This document shows, piece after piece, positions 21,500 to 33,266 of a stretch of DNA of 64,000 nucleotides; within the stretch, counting starts at the first letter, position 1, and each line of letters opens with the position of its first letter. The notes beneath the pieces are model-generated. The model saw only the letters and a list, made by a program, of their open reading frames with translations, had not been told where the DNA came from and ran no database searches. A program made the translations under genes and the position numbers. This DNA is from Bimuria novae-zelandiae CBS 107.79. Lineage: Eukaryota; Ascomycota; Dothideomycetes; Pleosporales; Didymosphaeriaceae. Where the stretch lies: assembly GCA_010015655.1 (NCBI GenBank), contig ML976680.1, positions 489,797 to 553,796 of the forward strand. The letters run 5' to 3'.

Positions 21500-23773
21500 T
21501 ATCCCCCGCACTGTCAAAATCTGCCACAAACGACGCGCCAATCAGCGTCTAGTCGATCTCAACACCAAATTTGAATTGTGATGACGGCAATTTTTGTTTT
21601 ACAGCCAAAATCGACCTTTTTTAAAATTGCTACCACATGCAAACATGCCAAATCCTGCGTCTGCTATCAGCAACGATCCTGACTTCGTAAAATACATAAA
21701 ATACTCACAAAAACGAGGTGTTTTACCTGACTTACCGTCCACGCCGCCACCGCAATGGAGACCTCTCAAAATCAACAACCCACATACTTTTGGAGTCGCT
21801 GATTTACCTGAGGGTACTGACAGAGGCTCTCCAATTACCCTCTTTAACTTGTTTTTCGACGCCGAGGTCATAGAGCAGATCGCACACTTTACCAACAATC
21901 GCGCTGCTCATGCGCACCCTCAGCTGCCCTCCGCGAGAGGCTGGAAACCTACGTCGCCAGGAGAGCTATATACGTACTTTGCAATTGTCGCATATATAGC
22001 CGTCCACAGAGAGCCGTCGCTGGCAGAATATTAGAGTCGCGGTCACAAAAACGCGCCTACTCACAAGCTCAACGACTTCATGGGCTGTACGCGCTGGCAC
22101 CAGCTAGATCGCTACCTGTACACTGCAGAAGTTAGTCAGACTTTTCAGTCACCTTTTGGCAGGGTGTGGGATCTCTCAGAGCTCCTCCGCGCGCGCTCTC
22201 TGCAGTACTGGCGCCCTGGCAAGCACCTCTGCGTCGACGAGGCTATTGCCAGATTTACTAGACGTGCTAGCGAGGTGGTAATTATTAAGACAAAGCCTAC
22301 ACCTGAGGGCTTTAAAATCTAGTGTCTGGCAAACGATAGAGTCGTCCTGAACTGGTTATTTTATGCCAGAGGCAAAGGCCGCGGCCCTGTCAATTTACCG
22401 ACCTTTACTAACGCTGACGCGCAGGCTTTTACACCCACAGAGTCAGTACCCGTCGCTCTCGTCCTCGCCGTTAACGCTAATAGTCAGCGCCTTTTTCCGT
22501 CGGGTCTCCACATTGTGTGGGACGACAATCTGTTCAACACCATACCCATGCTTAAATACCTGCGGCGGCAAGGCGTGGGTTGCGCAGGGACGGTCCGGAC
22601 GACTAAGACAACGACCGAAGAGACTTTTGAAGACGCTGCGCGCGTGGAGTTGCAAGCCGAGGACGTCAGCGTCAAAGGGCGCGCCCGCCAGAAGGTGGCA
22701 AAGGAGCGCTTTTCGAGCAGCCTTATGCGTCTGAAAACGCAGTTTACAAAGCACATGGAGTGGGGAGAGATCAGATGGGACTTGTCAAAGAGCGGAGAAG
22801 TCCTACAGGCAGCGTGGAGAGACAATCAAGTCGTCCTTTTTGCCTCTACCGTCGCAGAGCGTAAGTTTGTCGTCTCAACACTATGGCCTTGGCACGCTGA
22901 CGATAGTCGCCACCAGCGATCCAGGTCATCATGAAGCTCCGCCGACGCTCCAAAATGAGCCAAAACAACAAGGGGATCTTTGAAAAAGCCTTTGGTAACG
23001 AGCCTGTGAGGCTGCTGGGCATACCGCAGATGATTGACGACTACAATTGTCACAAAACTAAGGTTGATTGCTTTGATCAGACGAAGGCGTATTACTCGAC
23101 CTAGCAAGTTAAGCGTTGTACCTAGCGACCTTTGCTCTACTTTCTGCTCGACCTGACGCTTAACAACGCGTACAGGCTGTCCTCATACTCTGACGCTGCC
23201 GCCGCTAAAAGGAGCGGCCACAAAAGGTTCCTATACGACCTTATTAAGCAGCTTTTCAACCGCGGGACGCGTCTCTGCAACGCAGGAGCAAAGCGCAAGA
23301 GATCAGACGACGTCGTTGTCGCTAAGGAGAGCTCCCATCGCTCCGCAAACCTGTATAAACAGGCAAAGACTTGTGTACTTTGTGCGGAGCGTGGGCGACG
23401 CCAGCACAAGTCTCAGCCTCCCAGGGTAGCTCTGGGTCACGTTCAAGGCAATTTACAGTCTCCTCGACCTCCTCAGCGTACTCCGCGTACGCGCTTTGGG
23501 TGTAGTCTCTGCCAACTGCCTATGTGTAGGCCTGAAGTACGCCCTGAGTGCTGGCAGGAGCACCTCCGCCGACTGCAAACAATCAAGTCAATTAACACCA
23601 CCAAGAGCTCAATTATTAAGTAATTTAAGTTAAGTACGAGTAAAAATGCAGATTGTATAAGAATCTACAGCCAAACTTCATAAATCTCGGTGTTCATGCA
23701 GAATCGGAGCTATCGTCCGATTGGCCACTAGCAAGAAGTCCGCCTGTGGCAGATTTTGACAGTGCGGGGGATA
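21500..23773 (+). mobile_element. piggyBac-type DNA transposon nested in the mariner element
   Basis: Perfect 31-bp inverted ends (21498-21528 and 23745-23775) start ACTATCCCCCGCACTGTCAA. The canonical piggyBac target TTAA is not present at either side. Flanks are GAC-TA and TA-GTAC, so the smallest consistent duplication is TA, and removing the element with one TA restores the host transposase frame. The transposase inside is piggyBac-like. Exact terminal base is uncertain by 2-4 bp because the ends are palindromic with the flanks. Confidence 0.85.
21645..23623 (+). pseudogene. piggyBac-type transposase with four TGG-to-TAG stops
   Basis: The frame from ATG 21645 shows the DDE_Tnp_1_7 layout: SPITLFNLFFDAEVIEQIAH; ELYTYFAIVAYIAVH; HKLNDFMGCTRWHQLDRYL; first catalytic Asp in HLCVDEAIARF; second in IVWDDNLFN; third in MIDDYNCHKTKVDCFDQ; then RPLLYFLLDLTLNNAYRL and a Cys-rich C-terminus (CSLCQLPMC...CWQEHLRR). 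Four in-frame TAGs (about 22032, 22320, 23102, 23126) each stand where Trp is conserved or expected. At least one frameshift occurs near 22900. All three Asp are kept, so inactivation is by stops and the frameshift. Confidence 0.88.
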
Positions 23774-25025
23774 GTACTATGCCTGGATTAAGGCTAAAAG
23801 TAACTTATACTTTCCACGCATTATATTCGTTTGCTATAATAAGACCTCTAAGTCTATTGGCGGGAGTAATATACGTGGCGGAAAGCAAAGGATTTTAAGA
23901 TTAGTTAAATAAGATAGTAACGTCTACGCACTGCCTGTAACGCCACCTAAATTTAGTTTTATAATCTACGCTGCTACTTTAACTAATACTACTTACTCCT
24001 ATTAACGCCCTTGCGTTGTTTAGGCTTAGGACAACGATATAAGCTATAAAGACCTTATACAACGTAACTCCTACATAAATAATATAGTAAAGGAGGCCTT
24101 TAAGGTTAAACGCTCTCGCGCGACTATCGCTGGCACCTATAAGGAGTAGTAATTATAGGAAATTAATTATAATATTGCCTATAATAATAGTTAACGCTAA
24201 GCTACTAATAAGGCTATTAGTAAGAAAGGTGGAGCTCTCCGCGCAGGTATTAAGAAACCTCTTACTATAGAAAGTTCTTTAAAATAGAGGAGTTTGTATG
24301 TAAAGGAGGGAAGGGCATGAATGGCATTTAGTACGCAGAGAACATACTTAAGAAACACCTATTCCTTTATTACTACACTATACGCGACAATAACTAAGGC
24401 GTAGCTATCTATTTAATTTAAGATAACGTTTACCTACACTTACTAGGCCTCCGGTACTGCCAGCCAGAAATTAAAGCTCTAGGAATCAAGTTTGGCCCTC
24501 AGCCTCCCAATTCACCCGACTTACACCCAATTGAGCGCTGTTTTGGGCGTCTAGAAGGTTTTTTGGCAAGTTACGAATGCCTATCAAGTTCCAAGGAGGC
24601 CAAAAAGGAGGTCTGGCAAGGTGATAAGACACTCAGGCAGTATATGGCCGAAAAGCTTCATCCCACCTACTTTATGCGCGTTGCAGAGCTCTGCGAGGAC
24701 GCAGGTGGCCAGAACAACTTTACAGCATAATTAGAACATCTTATTTAGGTGTATTTGCTCATACTTTAGATGGAATCAAGATGCCCGACTTTTGAAGTTG
24801 CTACCCCTGCAGGAATCCCTGCTGCACGTGACGGCCGACTTTATTGAGATTACCCTTTGTAGCGTCACTGGTACAAGAGCGCAACCTGCATTTGTAGACA
24901 ACTTTGTCAGGCTAGTCGCCTTGACCGTGGTTTATAGTGTTCGAGCGAGCATCTATTCGATGCTGTTATTCGTTGCGTGTGCTTCTTCCAATATCATCAG
25001 TTTGACTCTCTAGTAGAGTACCACT

Positions 25026-25313
25026 TCAAAAGCATGAGTGCGGTGTGTCATCCCAGAGCAGTCGAGATCGAGTGCGCTCCGTTTTCTTCCATGTAGTACT
25101 GTGTCTGGGTGAATTCATCATACCTTTATTACGCTTTTTAGAAAACGAATCCGGAACAAGGTATGCGTCTGCGAGCCCAAAATTTTGGATATTGGGCATG
25201 ATCGGTGCGGTATCGTGATATTCAGCGTCTGTGGTTGCCCGATTCCCAGCGGCCGTGGTAGCAGGAGTTCCAGCTTCGATGATGGCAGGAGTTTCTCCGT
25301 CTGTGGAAGCCAT
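25026..25313 (-). CDS. Hypothetical short protein
   Basis: A 95-codon frame from ATG 25313 with a Thr/Ala/Glu-rich start (MASTDGETPAIIEAGTPATT) and basic C-terminus. No domain, signal peptide or homologue is recognised. The frame extends upstream without a stop to 25643. It may be spurious or an exon of a larger gene. Confidence 0.25.
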   Translation of the reverse strand: MASTDGETPAIIEAGTPATTAAGNRATTDAEYHDTAPIMPNIQNFGLADAYLVPDSFSKKRNKGMMNSPRHSTTWKKTERTRSRLLWDDTPHSCF

Positions 25314-25607
25314 GGCGAAAGATAAACGAGCTGGGAAGAATAACGGCGCGGCGAGATCTGTGAGCTGGAATGCTAGAGCGTGCGGGTGGTGAGGTAAAAG
25401 CACAGCGCTAGAGCCAGTGGTATCATAGCTAGGCCTCCTGATACGATTGCTCTGGATGTGATGTCGCCTTCCGCCATCTGCCCATCCCGCCTTCCTTCCC
25501 TCATAACACCACCACAAAACAGAAGTCGCAGCTTGCACAGGTGCCATGTACTGTACAACGGTGAGAACAGTATTGGTCTTTTTGTGTTTCATTTTCCGTT
25601 CGCAGGT

Positions 25608-25729
25608 CCAGACGGCCGGGTATAAAGTAGATGTAGTCAGCAACTCTATATTACTTATTCAGGGGGAACACGCAGGTCTAAGACTATGCTAAATAGAATT
25701 GTCTTACCTAACCTTGTATCTACACGACT
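25608..25729 (+). repeat. 122-bp dispersed repeat with motif copy 4 of 8
   Basis: Matches 45009-45131 along its whole length, from CCAGACGGC through AAAGTAG, TATATTACTTAT, the motif core, AATAGAA and TGTCTTACC to CTACACGACT, by eye about three-quarters identical. The core here reads TATTACTTATTCAGGGGGAA. It looks like a short decayed element; termini are not inverted repeats. Confidence 0.7.
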
Positions 25730-26188
25730 GGGGTTTTGCAACCGAGTAGCCTGGCTCTTGCGCCCTCTCTTCAACCAGACCTGTAACCCATTGCAAGCGA
25801 TAAAGCGAGAGCCAGGTAGCCCACTATTGTAAACAATCATTTCGGGAACCGACTCTCCTTCCTCCCGACTGTGTCAGGTCTACATGATAAGGCGCGCACC
25901 GTGCTAGCCGCTATGCACAGCATCTCGCGCCGGAAACCCGTGGCATGATACACACAAAACGAAAATCGAATATTGAGCAAACACGTATTGAAACCTTTCG
26001 ACTTCTACATAGCCCGCGACCTGCTCAACGCCAGCGGTTGTACAACATCCAGACCCCCAAAACGCCGATGCATATGTTCTAATACACAATACCGCCTCGG
26101 TTTCCCTCGGGCGTAGCACTTCCATTACACAACCATACACGTTGAACGAAAAGATAGAAACTTGTCCCGTGTCTCAATCTGTAGCGCA
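25730..26188. other. Gene-free stretch
   Basis: Downstream of the AT-hook gene. Contains a short inverted pair, GCCTGGCTCTTGCGC (25751-25765) against GAGCCAGGTAGC (25810-25821). No gene. Confidence 0.45.
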
Positions 26189-28428
26189 TCAAACCAAATT
26201 TGCTAGAGGACTGAGTGATTTGGAAGGCTCAATAGATTCAGGCTGCGCAACCTCATCGGCTGTCTGTTCCGGAGCTGCTTCAATCTCAGTGGCTTTCTCA
26301 TCCTCCTCCAGGTCGGAAAGCGAAACCAATACCGTTGATTTCTGAGACATTCGCTTTACGGACGGCGACTTTTTGCTAGCTGGTGTTACATCGCCACCGA
26401 TTGCGAAGTTGACTGGATCTTTGGGAGTATGATCCTTGGGCGTAGAACCTTGGTCAGACTTCCTGGGCCGGCCTCTACCCTTCCTCGGCGTCTTTTGCAT
26501 CGGGCTGGCCGAAACAGCTGCTTGCTTCTCAACTGCCTCGGTCTTGGTCTTTGGCTGCTCTACATCCTCTGCCGCGGTATCGGAATCGTCGCTCCTGACG
26601 AATTCCTCGGACAAGTGATTGCTGCGTCGTGGCTTGCGCTGTTTCTTGTTGGCTTTCTGCGCTGAGCTTTGCGTGGCTGGCCTCACAGTCACCTTCTCTT
26701 GTTCACCCTGCTGCTGTGGCTCTGTAAGTTCTTCAGTCTCAAGAACCTCTGCTGGTCCGTCTGTTGTTTGAGTTGACTTTCTCCGTCCGAGCTTCCTCTT
26801 TGGTTGATTCGGCTTGAGTTTGACTGGTGATTTGTAGTCTTCGTCTTCATCGTCAGAAGTCTTCTTCCACGCTCGACCCTTACCCTTGTAGTGAGCTTTT
26901 CTTGAATGCTGTGGCTCGTCTACGTCAATCATGAGCTCATCGTCGTCTTCGTCATTAACAGGCACAATCGCTTCCACTTCTTTTTCTTCTTCTTGGTCTT
27001 GTCTTTCTTCCTCTGTCTCCTCGGGATACGACACTTGGGCTAGATTTGTAAGCTTGAGCTTCGGCTTGGCTTTGGGAGGCGATGGCTGTGTGTCACTCTC
27101 TGCTATCGGATCATCAGAGACTAGCTCCTCGAATACCTGCGCGTTGTGGAAATATGGTCGTTGCTGGGCCAGTGTGCGGGTGCGCAGGCCTCGCCTCGAG
27201 GAGGAAGTGCCTGGGCCCTCGGGTGAAGCGGGAGCATTTTTAGGCGTGGTCGCGGCATCAGCAGCAGCGTCAACATGATCATCCTCATCGTCTCGTGATA
27301 TCAGCGCTTGCGACTGTGCCAATGTTAGAACATGAGATATAAGTTGACCCAGACAATACACACAAGTGATTTCTTTTTGGGCTTCCTCCCTCGCTTCCCT
27401 TTAGTTGGTTCTGGCGGGGCTGATGCGACCGAGATATTGTGTTCTGGTGGTAGACTGATCAGTTTACTTCGATTGCGCCCAAGGTGGCGGGATTCCGCGA
27501 TGAAGAAGAGAGTAATGACGGGTTATTGCGCGCGCCAGTGATAGTGATGAAGCGGGGTAGGGCACAAGCTGCAATCTGAAATTCAAGGTGCAACATACCA
27601 GGCACACTAGACTCGTGAACAGGATCTGCAGTAGCAGCGACTCCATTCATAGCCATTGGATCATCTTCCTCATCTTCGGGAGAAATAATTTCGGCGGACT
27701 GGCCATTCGTGTCAGTGCTGCAGTCGCGAATTCAAACCACTGAAACTTACCAGATATTGCTTCTTCTTGCGTCCACCTGACTTACGTCGCCCGTTCATGG
27801 GACTGGCGGGACCGGTCACTGGAGAAGGCGGAGCCTCGGTAATTGGAGCTGGCTCGTCGATTTCATCGCTGACATCTGACACCACGATGTCTTCAGACTA
27901 TGGAAGGTTAGCTGAGCGCAAGTTGTTGCGATTGCAATAAAAGTCATACCAAATAAGGCTTCTTGGGTTTCCTTTTGCGCTTCGCGGTAGCATCCGCATC
28001 CTCCGATTTTATATGCGCGACGGAAGGTGCGGATTTTTTGGGGCCACGCTTTCCGTGGCCGTTTGTGATGGCCGACTTCTTTGGTTGCTTGAGAGGAGCC
28101 CGCGTGGTGGATTTCAGGGCCTCCACTTCGGATTCTTCATCCTGTTTTCATCAGCCATTTTCAATTGAGAAATCCTCGCCACTATCAAACCTACAGTTGA
28201 CGAATCTTCCTCCCAGACATCCAAAGTAGTATACCACAGGAATGGCCCAAGCACGTGTTCGGATTTTGACCATGCTTCATAGCTCATCGGATTAGGTGCT
28301 GCGTCACGCTTGTATATAGCGTATTCAGCATTTCCGTACACATTGAGCCATGCCTCAAGAGATTGAAAACGAGGGCGCGATCCGTCATAGGTGGCGCGTC
28401 TGACAGGCGCCTGTGCTGCGAGCGCCAT
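26189..28428 (-). CDS. AT-hook chromatin-type protein, six exons
   Basis: Exons 28195-28428, 27950-28141, 27751-27897, 27599-27698, 27364-27443 and 26189-27313 join in frame (introns 50-155 bp) to 625 residues. The N-terminal 78-residue exon is the conserved-looking part (RPRFQSLEAWLNVYGNAEYA, then FLWYTTLDVWEED). The rest is low complexity, highly charged, with AT-hook-like DNA-binding motifs KRGRKPKKK and KGRGRPRKSD and several nuclear-localisation-like Lys/Arg clusters (KRKRKPKKP, GRRKSGGRKKK). A segment LRTRTLAQQRPYFHNAQVFEE lies at the start of the last exon's ordered part. The donor of the fifth intron is GTGTGT. Nuclear DNA binding is inferred; the protein family is not recognised. Confidence 0.8.
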
Positions 28429-29765
28429 TGTGTTGCGCAGGAAGGTCGTGATTCAGAAGAACAGAATGTGGAATGACCAAATAGGACACAAGAAAAATCG
28501 CGGCCGACAAAGTGAAGATCACTAGACCCGGATAGCGGCAGCACGTAATTGTTACCTGCAGGCGGCTGCGCGTCGTACAAAGTGGTGCGCACAGGTTGGC
28601 GGTGGAAGTAAAAAGAAGTGTGAGTGAAGTGACAGAAATCCAGGCCCAAAGAGAAGATGAATCGTGGTCTCGTCGCACCGTTAGCTAAGACCCAAAAAGC
28701 CGGCAGAAACAAAAGTAAGAACACTACCACTCAACAACACGCGACGTATATCTAACTTGCACGATGGCGCGTGATGGAAGCAGCAAACGCTATTAAGTGA
28801 TTGGAGGTGTAAGAGGAATGGAAGGTCGGGTGCGAAGAGTCCGCGCGCTAAAGACATCATTGACAATTTCAGCTCGGCTATCGAAGTCAGGGCATATCAG
28901 ACCGTGGGCGCGCAGCTTGGAACATATCTAATTGAATCTCTTGAGTTTATGCCATGCGGATGAATTACATCTCGGGCACTGCATGGTGAAGCTCCGAAGG
29001 TAGCCGGTCATTTGAATGTTGGCGATGCACTGGCTTTACCTTCTTCTTTGCGTACCTGCACCATCCGAGATGTTAACGGTGCCAGCTTATCGCGGAGGCT
29101 CCTACGTACTATTGCCCTATCGAAACCATCGGGCGGTGGGGACCTTTTGCATGAATTACGATTACGAGTCGCAAATCGCGGCTTGAGCCCGTTTCTTTTA
29201 GTTACACAATTCAATGCGAGGTGAACACGATGTATCCAAATTGAGCTTGTTCTGCGACCATGTTCATATTGACAAAACAATACCTTTGCCCACCGAGCTG
29301 CCACTGTAACCTTGGTGCTTTATATACAGAACTAGGAAAAATCAATCTGCGAGCGCTCACCGCCCGTGCCTTCCAATCATGACCGTACCGCAAACACCCA
29401 AAGATCAAAGGGTATACAACCTCAGTGGAGTCCCCACCCGCCCAAAGTATAGCTGAGCCAAGTCTCCAAGTTGAGACCATTGAAAAACGCCGAAACTACC
29501 GCCCATGCTTGCCGAGCCCGTTCGTCTGACATATCTCCATGGCCCATCGGGTATCTGACAAAATAAGAACTTACAGTGATATTAAAAGCGAACGTTCGAG
29601 GGAGTGATAGAAATAGAAACCCGCGGGTTGGTGATTCTGCGACAAAATTGACAACGAAGAAGTTATACAATAACGAGACCCGTGCACTCATCTCGTGCTC
29701 TATACTCGAATCGAAATGGTAGTCGATATGCATGATGCTTGCTGCAAAGACATGAAATGTCGAGC
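28429..29765. other. Long intergenic region
   Basis: 1.3 kb between two minus-strand genes, acting as the upstream region of the AT-hook gene and the downstream region of SPT7. Short frames on both strands lack domains or codon bias. No repeat copy or RNA gene is recognised. Confidence 0.45.
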
Positions 29766-32700
29766 TCAGGCCGCGAGGATGCTCTCAGGACTTATCATCC
29801 CTACGGCACTGCCGTCGTCCTTCTCCGGCTCGGCAATATTGTGGTTCTCTTTCTGTGGCATCTCAAGCTTGAGCTTGCCGATAGGCTTGCCGAGACCTTT
29901 CATGAGGCCACCGTTGCCAGAAGAACCATGTTCGTTGCCACCATTATCATCCTTCTCTTCGTCCAGCTTCCGCTTCTTGCGTGCCATTTGCTGTTGCTCC
30001 CTCAATGGACGCTTACGGGGACTCGAAATCTTGCCAGTCGGTGGTAGTCGCGGTTTAGGGAAACGCTGCTTAGGTGGAAGATCTTCGTCTTCAATGAGCG
30101 ATTGGTTGTTGTTATCATGTAATTTTGAAAGGAACCAAGTTCGCATGAGCCCGATCTGGTTGCTGACGTTCTGGACAGTGACTGGCTCGAATTTGGTTGG
30201 CTCTTCCATAAGAGCACCCGTGGTAGTAACATTGCTGGCGTGTTGTTAGTATATCTACTAATATTGGTGTGGGTAAATGCATACTTGGTATTTTGAGATT
30301 GGTAAGCGTTGTGCATCCTGTTCTGCAACAGATGCAATGGGACGCTGAATGCCACGCCAAACTCTTTGTCCAGACCAAGCTCTCTGAAGCCGAAAAAGTC
30401 TTCACCAATATCCTCCGCAAAATCGCCACCGACGAATTGTTCGCTACCATCATTGAAGGCACCAGAGCCATCAGCGCCAGCATTGTCCAGAGCTGGGCGA
30501 AGAAGTTCAGCGTAATAGGAGCGCATTCGGTCATGCATGCCAGCCAGTTTAGAGCTAAGCCGTTCGACATCCTCTGTGACATAGGTTTCTAAGGTTTCCA
30601 GGTCGACGCCGTTGACTTGCAGCGAGTGCAGCACTGCTTCTTCCTGAGTGAATCTAGGAACCCAGTTCGTAGGTGAACCATTCTCAGTGGGTACCGGAAT
30701 TTCAGACCTCATCTTCGGTGTTTCTCGATATAACCCAAAGCTTGCGACGAGTTTCTGAAAGAAGTCCCCTGCTATATCAGTGATGGCATCCAAAGCCGAG
30801 GGTTGAAACTCTTCAAATCCAGCGTGATAGAAGATCTTGCCCACACTGCGTTGCAAAGCCGCGCGGCAAACGTATGGTGCCATGACAGGTCCATCCTCTG
30901 ATACGACCAAGGGTTCGATATCAGTCTCGACGAACGGCTTCGGGTCATACTTTTGGAACTGATTTTGATACATCTACCGTAGTTAGCAAAAAGCGTGCGA
31001 AACACTGTGCAAGTGGTGAACGTACCTGCGACTGCAGTTGCATTTGCTTGACGATCCCGATCTTGGCACAAATCTTCCTAGTCTCCTGCATCTGGCGCAT
31101 ATTGGACTCCATTTTCCTTGCCAAAGCGCTGTCCGGTGAAACAAATTGCCCACTAGGCACTAGGCGCATGTATTCCTCGTGTTGTTGAATGACCTGTCCT
31201 TGAGAGTCCTCTACCCATTGGAGGCCTTCGTCTAAATCGGGAACAGTGCAGACTGGATCGTAGTAATCTGGCAGCTGACGTTCTTCTTCTCCCGCAATAC
31301 CCTCGGCCAAGCTCTGACTGGGGGCTGCGGTTTGGACACCATCTTTGACATCTACCAGAGATGCCGCAGTGCCCGAAACGCTCTCGTCGTTTGCTTGTTT
31401 CCGATGTCGTAACCATCTCCGCATTCCCGCGCGACTACGCAGAATTGCGGGTTCATCTGGTTGAAGCTGGTCGTTCCGGAACAGACGATGACGTTCAGCT
31501 GCAATCGTAGCTCTATCTTTCTTAGTGACTTGTTTCCAAGTTTTGTACTCGAGATCGTCCAAATCAGCATCCTCTTCTGTGAAACCGCTGACCGAAGCAC
31601 CAGTGCCGTCAGCCTCAGAAATATCCGCTTGACTTCCATGTGCACCGCTGCGCAGTAGTCCGTTCGGTCCAAAAGGCGTCAAGGTGCCTGGAGGTGGGGT
31701 TGCAAATCCATTAACGCTTCCCTCCATCTCAGAGTCCGCACGCAGGAATTCGTTTTTCAGGTTCGTGACAGTGTGATTCAATGTTGGTACTGCTGGTTTC
31801 GCTTCAGGTCCTGGTGTGTCTTCGGAACCGGCTGGGGGAGCTTTCCTCGCCGCGCTGCTGCCTTTGCCGCCTTTGCTCGGTGCTTTCCGGCCTCGAGACG
31901 CCATAATCGGCTCCTCGTCTTCGCTATCTTCGGCCGCGTCTGCATCTGCATCGCCATTGCGCATCCTACGCTCCTCGGCCTCAACCTCTGCACGATCGCG
32001 GACTGTGATGTCGGGGATCAGGGGCACAAGCTTTTCGGTCTCCCTCTTCATAAAGAGAGCCTTCTTGCGGAGAGGGTGATCAGGAGATGTGTTGTACTTC
32101 AGACAGTTTGCCCATATAAGCTCGAGATCATCTACGAACTCTTTCTTTGACTTGTATGCCAGCTGTTTAAGCTTCTTCATCATGGTTCCGATATCCATGG
32201 GCTGTTTGATCACATTGTAATAGTCGGGGGCCTCTCTCTTATTCACGCGCTGCAGGAAAGGGTTCGCATGTTCGCCTGCCTTGAGCTCCATGATGACCTT
32301 TTCCATGCTCTCATAAAGCTCTTCCTGCCCAACGCGGTCTTCGTTGGCCCACTTGCTGCGATTCTTCCTAACTTCGCTTATCAGGCTCCGTAGCTGGGTG
32401 TCACTGGCTTTGACCTTGTCTCTTTCGGCATCGATCCGGGCGATGAGATGTTTGAGCGTAAGACTAGAGGCTCCGAGGTTGGTTGTGCTTAGCGTCCCTT
32501 GTTGAGGGGCGACGGGTGCGCCAGGCGCAGGAGTGGTGGTAGCCTGGCCAGACATCTCTGTCTCGACCTGCCGGTCGAGCTCGTCAAGTTTCTGTTGTTC
32601 CAGCATAGCATCCCGGTCACTCTCCAGGGTATGGAACATGGTATAGAAGCTGCGCTTCGCCGCCTCCTCCGCGGCATCTTTGTCTTGTTGCAGCTTCTTG

Positions 32701-33266
32701 CGCACATCGTCGGCCGACTTCGGTTGCTCTGCATTGGCAGCACCGTTGGACTCGATGCCCAGTTTGCTCGACAGGGAGGGTATCCGACGGCTTGGCGCGT
32801 CGACGGCAGCGGAGCCGATGCCGTTCGGGGCGCTTCTTGAAAGAAGCGGCGAGGTCTGAGTAACGTCTTCTTCTTCGGCATCGTCGTCGTCCCCGTAGTC
32901 GTCTTCGTCAATTGTCCGGGCCGCTTTCTTCGGGGTCGCGGTCGGGCGCGCGTCATGTGCTGCGGGCGCATCTTTGGCAGGCGGACCGGCTCTCTGGGCG
33001 GCCTCTCCATCGTCGCCATCGTGTATCTGATCGCCTCCTAATAAAGCAGTAAGACGCGCCTCCGTGCGCAGATAGTTCTCCCGCCAGCGCGCGACCCGGG
33101 GGTCGTCTTCCGCTGGGGGCTCCAGCCCCTCCGCCAGGTGGTTATTGTTTGAGCCGTTGGACATGGCCTCATCGCTCACAGAAGCATTGGGCGTGTGCAA
33201 TCGGAGGGCCTTGGGGGGAGGGCGTGCATAGTTCTGGCGATCGCGCAGTGATGGCGGTAAAGACAT
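29766..33266 (-). CDS. SPT7: SAGA complex subunit Spt7, bromodomain and histone fold
   Basis: Exons 31026-33266, 30285-30973 and 29766-30234 (introns 52 and 50 bp) give 1132 residues. Spt7 scaffolds the SAGA coactivator. Visible: acidic N-terminus with [14 protein letters not shown]; helical linker; bromodomain at about 315-410 ([20 protein letters not shown], then [20 protein letters not shown]) with the acetyl-lysine Asn retained; Spt7-specific [20 protein letters not shown]; Bromo_TP histone fold at about 780-835 ([20 protein letters not shown], then [15 protein letters not shown]), the Taf10-partner fold; long helical C-terminus ending in a Lys-rich tail. The length is in the fungal Spt7 range. 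The best alternative, another bromodomain TAF, fits less well because of the domain order. Confidence 0.93.

Larger units (their letters stand above)
21007..24729 (+). pseudogene. Tc1/mariner transposase, interrupted and RIP-damaged
   Basis: The N-terminal part (21007-21499) starts with a 19-base A run giving a Lys tract, then a helix-turn-helix region (LSEAQLAAIVVL, FPEIATDLGITDHACGKAFR) and a GRP linker. Beyond the nested element the frame resumes in phase (RL, then VLCLD at 23774). The first catalytic Asp region reads FVCYNKTSKSIGG, with Asn where Asp is expected. The second is LIxDNVYLH, and the last is PPNSPDLHPIE followed by RCFGRLEGFL and the C-terminus near 24729. Stops include TAA from CAA near 21098 and many in 23900-24300. 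Direction and order are certain; the product is not functional. Confidence 0.85.
20858..24859 (+). mobile_element. Tc1/mariner transposon containing a nested piggyBac-type element
   Basis: Terminal inverted repeats of 35 bp (20858-20892 and 24825-24859; 33 of 35 positions match), starting CAAAGGGTAATCTCAATAAA, are flanked by TA on both sides (20856-20857, 24860-24861), the Tc1/mariner target. Without the 2.27-kb insertion at 21500-23773 the element is about 1.73 kb. It lies in a zinc-finger pseudogene. Confidence 0.9.
20575..24935 (-). pseudogene. Broken paralogue of the zinc-finger gene, split by a Tc1/mariner insertion
   Basis: Read on the minus strand, 24935-24862 gives a Cys pair (YKCRLRSCTSDA) aligned with KFHCPFPQCTNT of the intact neighbour. 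After removal of 20858-24859 and one TA, the frame continues at 20857 with FLTKTGFDRHVRYDHLNHL, then MCGICVR, SAWKAHMESVHKDEKIWACP and RVTIHMKKHH, ending at a TGA (20575-20577). All three finger units of the intact gene are matched. One internal TAG interrupts the second unit. Its upstream end beyond 24935 could not be traced. The frame being restored exactly at the TA duplication dates the insertion after the gene duplication. Confidence 0.75.

Noticed and set aside
24792..25013. 73-codon plus-strand ORF at the right mariner end
   Set aside because: It begins within the mariner TIR and continues antisense to the zinc-finger pseudogene.
12489..32840. Other frames overlapping PDI1, DHH1 and SPT7
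   Set aside because: Shadows of the real exons in other frames, with Arg/Ser/Pro-rich composition.
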